Made by a program: the position numbers and the translations under genes | Notes under the pieces: generated by a model | What the model saw: only the letters and a program-made list of their open reading frames with translations | What the model was told of the DNA's origin: nothing | Databases searched by the model: none | Source: Bradyrhizobium sp. CIAT3101 | GTDB taxonomy: Bacteria; Pseudomonadota; Alphaproteobacteria; Rhizobiales; Xanthobacteraceae | NCBI RefSeq assembly: GCF_029714945.1 | Contig: NZ_CP121634.1 | Span: forward strand, 3,927,001 to 3,991,000 | Length of the DNA: 64,000 bases | Reading direction: 5' to 3' | In this document: positions 59,280-64,000 of the stretch, piece by piece | Position numbering within the stretch: the first letter of the stretch is position 1 | How the letters are laid out: the number at the start of each line of letters is the position of its first letter

Positions 59280-60935
59280 TTATCTCGCCAGCCGCAGCTT
59301 GCTGAGAGCAGTCCCGATCGTGTTGAACGTGGTCACGATCTGGCTCGAGCTGGTGAGCATGTAGAACTTGTCCGGACTGCTCGCGCAGTATTTCAGGATC
59401 GCCGACGTGGGATCGGCGGGCGAGCTCGTGTTCACCTGGATCGTGTAGATCGTGTACATCGGTGCGCCGCCGGAGTCCCTGGCGTTGTGCAGGTTGTCGC
59501 ACAGAACTTGCTGCCTGGCGTCGATCGAACCGGGGAAGGTGCTGTTGCCGTAGGTGGTGGTCTGGCTGCTGCCGTCGCCGTAGGCCGGCCAGCGATTCTC
59601 GGTGTTCAGGCCGTCGGATAGCAGGATGATGACCCTGTTGTAGGTGGTGCCGTTGGTGCCGCTTTCCGCCGGCGCGTTCAACGGAGCGCTCTGCAAGAGC
59701 GACAGCCACCCCCAGGCCAGACCCACCACCTGGTTGGTGCCGCCGGTTGGCTGCATTGCGTTGACCGCGGTCTTGAGTGTGCTCCAATTATAGCTCAGCG
59801 GGATGATCGGCTCGAGCTGGGTCGAAGCGCTGCTGCTGCAAAAGGAAGTGCTGTTCTCGTAATATTGCTCTGCCGGGAACAAGGTGGCGACAGTGCTTGA
59901 GTTCGGCGCCGTGGACTGCGCGTCGTACGGCTGGGTCCGATCCGTAATGCATCCGCTCCACGTCGAGTGGGAATTCGGCTGCCACGTGTGCGTATACGTC
60001 GAGCCCGACGCCACGCTGTTATAGCAGCCATTGATCAAATAGTGGTACTTGTACGAGCCACTGCCATTGGTACCGGGGCAGATCAGCCCTTTGTTCGAGC
60101 CCGAATTCGGGATGGTACTGACCGCCGATGTGCTGCCCGGACCATTCACGCAAGTGAAGCCGTTATTTGACATCGACCACGGGCAGTTGGAGCCCGGTCC
60201 GATGTTCGCCCAATTCGAGGGCTTAGACGACACGAGGTCCGGTGCCTCCGCTTCCCAGCTCGTCCAATCGATCCAGCTCTGCGTGTAATTGCTGGATCCA
60301 ACATTCACGTCCTTGGCAAACGGGATGACCGAGATATAGACATCGCCGCTGTTCTTGCTGAGGGCGCTGAGCTGGTCGATGAGGCCGCCGGATCCGGCCA
60401 CGGCGTTTCTCAGTGCCGTGATCTTGCCGTCCTGTGCCATCGATCCCGTGTTGTCGAGCACAAGTGCAACGCGCATTTTCGCGTTGCCCCAGGTGGAGGT
60501 CGAGGTGGTATTGAAGCCGAGCGTCGGAAAGCCGGCAATCTGCATGAAATCGGAGGTGATATAGCCGGTGCCAGTCAGCAGCAGGGTGGCTGCCGCACTC
60601 GTGGTCGCGGCCGTGTAGGTGGGGGTGATGTTGACGCCTTTGGCCTCGGTATCGGTATAGAGACCCGAGAAGTAGCTCAGCGCCTTCGTGCTAATGTCCG
60701 AAGTCGTGATCGTTCCCGCCGTCAAATCCTTCGACAGCATCAGCGCGGTGGAGTCGAGGGCGGCCTGCATCGACGAGCGTGCGCGCGATGCGCGAGAGTA
60801 GTCGACGGCGGCGCCGACCATGCAGAGGATCGGGAGCAGGGTGATGGCGAAAATGACGGCGATGTTGCCTTGCTCGGCGGACACAAAGCGGGCAAGCAAT
60901 CGGCCGAAGCGGGAGTCGGCGGGTAGGCGAAACAT
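59280..60935 (-). CDS. TadG-like VWA pilus-assembly protein
   Basis: A 551-residue protein. N-terminal TadE/TadG-type segment with one helix (NIAVIFAITLLPILCMVGAAVDYSRA), then a VWA domain (about 150-551) with MIDAS Asp161-x-Thr163-x-Ser165, Thr400 and Asp441. Between them is a 130-residue Asn/Ser/Gly-rich insert with six cysteines (251, 262, 286, 304, 329, 366). It resembles the TadG protein of Flp pili, whose VWA part may scaffold assembly. No other tad genes are in the window. Confidence 0.82.
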   Translation of the reverse strand: MFRLPADSRFGRLLARFVSAEQGNIAVIFAITLLPILCMVGAAVDYSRASRARSSMQAALDSTALMLSKDLTAGTITTSDISTKALSYFSGLYTDTEAKGVNITPTYTAATTSAAATLLLTGTGYITSDFMQIAGFPTLGFNTTSTSTWGNAKMRVALVLDNTGSMAQDGKITALRNAVAGSGGLIDQLSALSKNSGDVYISVIPFAKDVNVGSSNYTQSWIDWTSWEAEAPDLVSSKPSNWANIGPGSNCPWSMSNNGFTCVNGPGSTSAVSTIPNSGSNKGLICPGTNGSGSYKYHYLINGCYNSVASGSTYTHTWQPNSHSTWSGCITDRTQPYDAQSTAPNSSTVATLFPAEQYYENSTSFCSSSASTQLEPIIPLSYNWSTLKTAVNAMQPTGGTNQVVGLAWGWLSLLQSAPLNAPAESGTNGTTYNRVIILLSDGLNTENRWPAYGDGSSQTTTYGNSTFPGSIDARQQVLCDNLHNARDSGGAPMYTIYTIQVNTSSPADPTSAILKYCASSPDKFYMLTSSSQIVTTFNTIGTALSKLRLAR

Positions 60936-61418
60936 GACGAGCCCCGAGATCTGTGGTTTTGCCCGATTTCACGCCACAGCTTTGAATGTCGGGTAAATTA
61001 GGCCGTAGAAAAACGGGGAAATCCCGCGCCAAACCGCCGCGGTCACGCCCGCGTCAGGTTCCTGGTCAACACCTTCTGAACGGGCCAGCGGGAAATTTTT
61101 GGCAAATCAGTCTGGATTGGTTAACCTTGGCCCGGATCGTCCGGACGGGAATCGGGACCGTCGCGGCCGCATCGGCTGAGCCCCTGCATGCTTGCGGCGG
61201 GCCGGGGGCGGGCCCATATTCCCTGAAATCGATCCGGCTTCGACCGGGCCGGTTGGAAGCGGCGATCCAACAAGGCGGCGCGTCCGTGCGAGGCTCCCGG
61301 TGCGGGACCGCGCGGTAAACCGTCATACGCTTCCGTGGGGAATTTGAACGCCTGAGCCATGCCGCAACTGACTTCCAGACTCGACCTGTCCGCGGCCGCC
61401 GCCGCCCACGCTCCCCGG
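60936..61418. other. intergenic region between TadG-like gene and clpS
   Basis: About 480 bases with no domain-bearing frame. Features are weak: an AT-rich TTTTTGGCAAATC patch and short GC hairpins. It should hold the promoters of both flanking divergent genes. clpS could start 60 bases earlier at an in-frame ATG, which would shorten it. Confidence 0.55.
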
Positions 61419-61751
61419 ATGAGCAATGATGAGAACCGTTCCGGTGGCCCGACGGGTCCGAACACGTCCGTCATCACCAAGGTCAAGCCAAAGACCAAGC
61501 GGCCCAACCTCTATCGCGTGCTGATCCTCAACGACGACTACACGCCGATGGAATTCGTCGTCCACGTGCTGGAGAAGTTCTTCCAGAAGGACGTCGAGGC
61601 CGCGACCAAGATCATGCTGCACGTCCATCATCACGGGATCGGCGAGTGCGGCGTGTTCACCTACGAGATTGCCGAGACCAAGGTGACGCAGGTGATGGAT
61701 TTCGCCCGCAAGCACCAGCACCCGCTGCAATGCGTGATGGAAAAGAAGTAA
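61419..61751 (+). CDS. clpS: ClpS adaptor for ClpAP
   Basis: A 110-residue adaptor that delivers N-end-rule substrates to ClpA. The disordered N-terminal part ([17 protein letters not shown]) is followed by the core, with [43 protein letters not shown] and the closing [10 protein letters not shown]. The hydrophobic pocket residues for a type 2 N-degron and the NDDYTPMEF motif are intact. An alternative start 20 codons earlier is possible; neither has a ribosome site. ClpA, its partner, begins 292 bases downstream. Confidence 0.9.
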   Translation: MSNDENRSGGPTGPNTSVITKVKPKTKRPNLYRVLILNDDYTPMEFVVHVLEKFFQKDVEAATKIMLHVHHHGIGECGVFTYEIAETKVTQVMDFARKHQHPLQCVMEKK

Positions 61752-62043
61752 CTGCGCGTTCGAGTCCCGCGTTCTTTAGATCGGTTCTGTTCGTGCGTGT
61801 GTGATGCCGGCGGATACCGCTGCGCGATCCGGCGAAAATCAGCGCCGACGCCGATCCTGCCCAAATGGGTAGTTTTGCCCAAATCGGAACGGGTTTTGCA
61901 TCGAGAATGCGGTGGGCGCGTAATGCCTATCGAGTCGCGGAACCGGTCTTTTGCCGCGGTCTTGTATAACTATATGTGACAAAGGTTGTTGTTGCCTGAC
62001 CGGGCGATGGCGATCATGATGGTGGGGGCCATAGAGGACGCGA

Positions 62044-64000
62044 ATGCCGACTTTTTCCCAAAGCCTTGAACAATCCCTGCATCGTGCACTGGCGATCGCC
62101 AACGAGCGTCATCACCAGTATGCGACGCTCGAGCATCTCCTGCTCTCCTTGATCGATGACTCCGATGCAGCCGCCGTCATGCGTGCCTGTAGCGTCGATC
62201 TCGACAAGCTCCGCACGAGCCTCGTCAATTATCTTGAGACCGAATTCGAAAATCTGGTGACGGACGGCGCCGACGACGCCAAGCCGACTGCCGGTTTCCA
62301 GCGCGTGATCCAGCGCGCGGTGATCCACGTGCAATCTTCCGGTCGCGAAGAGGTGACCGGTGCGAACGTGTTGATCGCGATCTTCGCCGAGCGCGAGAGT
62401 CATGCCGCGTACTTCCTGCAGGAGCAGGACATGACGCGCTACGACGCCGTCAACTATATCAGCCACGGTATTGCCAAGCGGCCGGGCGTCTCCGAGGCGC
62501 GGCCGGTGCGCGGCGTCGACGAGGAGACCGAGACCAAGGGTGCCGAGGACGCCAAGAAGAAGGGCGAGGCGCTCGAGACCTATTGCGTCAACCTCAACAA
62601 GAAGGCGCGTGACGGCAAGATCGATCCGGTGATCGGACGCAATTCCGAGATCAACCGCGCGATCCAGGTGCTATGCCGCAGGCAGAAGAACAATCCGCTG
62701 TTCGTGGGCGAGGCCGGTGTCGGCAAGACCGCGATCGCGGAGGGCCTGGCCAAGCGCATCGTCGACAGCGAGGTGCCGGAGGTTCTGGCGGCTGCGACCG
62801 TGTTCTCGCTCGACATGGGCACGCTGCTCGCCGGCACGCGCTATCGCGGCGACTTCGAGGAGCGCCTGAAGCAGGTGCTCAAGGAGCTCGAAGCCCATCC
62901 AAACGCCATCCTGTTCATCGACGAAATCCACACCGTGATCGGTGCGGGTGCGACGTCGGGCGGGGCGATGGATGCCTCGAACCTGCTCAAGCCGGCGCTT
63001 GCCTCGGGCACGATCCGCTGCATGGGCTCGACCACCTACAAGGAATACCGCCAGCACTTCGAGAAGGACCGCGCGCTGGTGCGGCGCTTCCAGAAGATCG
63101 ACATCAACGAGCCGACCGTCGAGGACGCGATCGCGATCCTCAAGGGCCTCAAGCCGTACTTCGAAGACTACCACCGGCTGAAGTACACCAATGAGGCGAT
63201 CGAGGCCGCGGTGCAGCTCTCGTCGCGCTACATCCACGACCGCAAGCTGCCCGACAAGGCGATCGACGTGATCGACGAGTCCGGCGCGGCGCAGATGCTG
63301 GTCGCCGAGAACAAGCGCAAGAAGACCATCGGTATCAAGGAGATCGAGACCACGATCGCCTCGATGGCGCGGATTCCGCCGAAGAGCGTGTCGAAGGACG
63401 ACGCCGAGGTGCTCAAGCATCTCGAGCAGACCCTGAAGCGCACCGTGTTCGGCCAGGACAAGGCGATCGAGTCGCTTGCCGCTTCGATCAAGCTCGCACG
63501 CGCGGGCCTGCGCGAGCCGGAGAAGCCGATCGGCTGCTACCTGTTCTCGGGCCCGACCGGCGTCGGCAAGACGGAGGTTGCCAAGCAGCTCGCGGCGACG
63601 CTCGGCGTCGAGCTGCTGCGCTTCGACATGTCGGAGTACATGGAGCGTCACACCGTGTCGCGCCTGATCGGCGCGCCTCCCGGCTATGTCGGCTTCGACC
63701 AGGGCGGTCTCCTGACCGACGGCGTCGACCAGCATCCGCACTGCGTGGTGCTGCTCGACGAAATCGAGAAGGCGCATCCCGACCTCTATAACGTGCTGCT
63801 CCAGATCATGGACCACGGCCGGCTCACCGACCACAACGGCAAGCAGGTCAACTTCCGCAACGTGATCCTGATCATGACCACGAATGCGGGTGCTTCGGAT
63901 CTCGCCAAGCAGGCGTTCGGCTTCACCCGCTCGAAGCGGGAGGGCGACGACCACGAGGCGATCAACCGGCAGTTCGCGCCGGAATTCCGCAACCGTCTCG
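62044..64000 (+). CDS. clpA: ClpA ATPase (cut by window edge)
   Basis: At least 652 residues of the AAA+ unfoldase ClpA, running off the right edge. N domain (about 1-145), first AAA+ module with Walker A GEAGVGKT at 222-229 and the LFIDEIHTV Walker B, and second module with Walker A GPTGVGKT near 503-510 and [11 protein letters not shown]. The N-terminal helix segment [23 protein letters not shown] matches ClpA rather than ClpB (no long coiled-coil middle domain). GAGGA stands 5 bases before the ATG. It works with ClpP, not in the window, and with ClpS. Confidence 0.95.
   Translation, partial: MPTFSQSLEQSLHRALAIANERHHQYATLEHLLLSLIDDSDAAAVMRACSVDLDKLRTSLVNYLETEFENLVTDGADDAKPTAGFQRVIQRAVIHVQSSGREEVTGANVLIAIFAERESHAAYFLQEQDMTRYDAVNYISHGIAKRPGVSEARPVRGVDEETETKGAEDAKKKGEALETYCVNLNKKARDGKIDPVIGRNSEINRAIQVLCRRQKNNPLFVGEAGVGKTAIAEGLAKRIVDSEVPEVLAAATVFSLDMGTLLAGTRYRGDFEERLKQVLKELEAHPNAILFIDEIHTVIGAGATSGGAMDASNLLKPALASGTIRCMGSTTYKEYRQHFEKDRALVRRFQKIDINEPTVEDAIAILKGLKPYFEDYHRLKYTNEAIEAAVQLSSRYIHDRKLPDKAIDVIDESGAAQMLVAENKRKKTIGIKEIETTIASMARIPPKSVSKDDAEVLKHLEQTLKRTVFGQDKAIESLAASIKLARAGLREPEKPIGCYLFSGPTGVGKTEVAKQLAATLGVELLRFDMSEYMERHTVSRLIGAPPGYVGFDQGGLLTDGVDQHPHCVVLLDEIEKAHPDLYNVLLQIMDHGRLTDHNGKQVNFRNVILIMTTNAGASDLAKQAFGFTRSKREGDDHEAINRQFAPEFRNRL

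Noticed and set aside
61758..61770. GTTCGAGTCCC-like sequence after clpS, similar to a tRNA T arm
   Set aside because: No acceptor stem, anticodon arm or D arm is present around it; a short chance match.

Overview
The window is high-GC DNA from an alphaproteobacterium, most probably Bradyrhizobium or a close relative (inference). The signs are a MipZ division ATPase, a PHA phasin with paired palindromic operators, a TadG-like protein, ClpS next to ClpA, a GGAAC-N16-CGTT general-stress promoter candidate, and several families of dispersed palindromes of the kind found between rhizobial genes. It holds about 65 protein genes, mostly intact, and one tRNA. There is no CRISPR array, rRNA operon, insertion sequence or clear prophage.

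Region 1 (1-5.2 kb) is a small aromatic or xenobiotic catabolic cluster. It has a branched-chain-type solute-binding protein, a cytochrome P450, a convergent IclR regulator and a divergent extradiol dioxygenase. Region 2 (5.2-7.9 kb) is a NarL/UhpA-type two-component system divergent from a small DUF2380 secreted protein. Region 3 (7.9-16.2 kb) is a sugar-acid (hexonate) regulon: an IdnD-like dehydrogenase, an IdnO-like SDR and an enolase-superfamily dehydratase, divergent from a GntR regulator, an MFS permease and a TRAP transporter whose two membrane subunits are fused. Region 4 (16.3-19.4 kb) is transport: an ArsB/NhaD-type permease, an MFS protein and a half-size EamA protein.

Region 5 (19.5-28.4 kb) has two PAS hybrid histidine kinases of similar build flanking a zinc-ribbon metallopeptidase, the propionyl-CoA carboxylase alpha subunit, oxaloacetate decarboxylase and acylphosphatase. 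Region 6 (28.5-31.6 kb) is a compact GbsR/MarR - DUF4166 - membrane/SDR fusion operon whose regulator start codon lies in the centre of a perfect palindrome. This is the best candidate here for a poorly described system. Region 7 (31.6-36.6 kb) holds a LysR/tautomerase pair, an orphan DnaB-like ATPase, lipB, an orphan short FliN, tRNA-Leu(GAG) and small conserved proteins.

Region 8 (36.7-50.3 kb) is largely cell envelope: two tandem polysaccharide deacetylases, MgtE, a TonB/TolA-like protein, a GT39-like membrane glycosyltransferase, a DUF599 protein, and also GST, YidB and DUF1489 proteins. Region 9 (50.4-64 kb) has panC, mipZ, a secreted alpha/beta hydrolase behind a long leader, a VWA / TehA-like / J-domain group, a D-Ala-D-Ala carboxypeptidase with a SPOR domain, a phasin, a TadG-like protein, and clpS-clpA, the last cut by the window edge.
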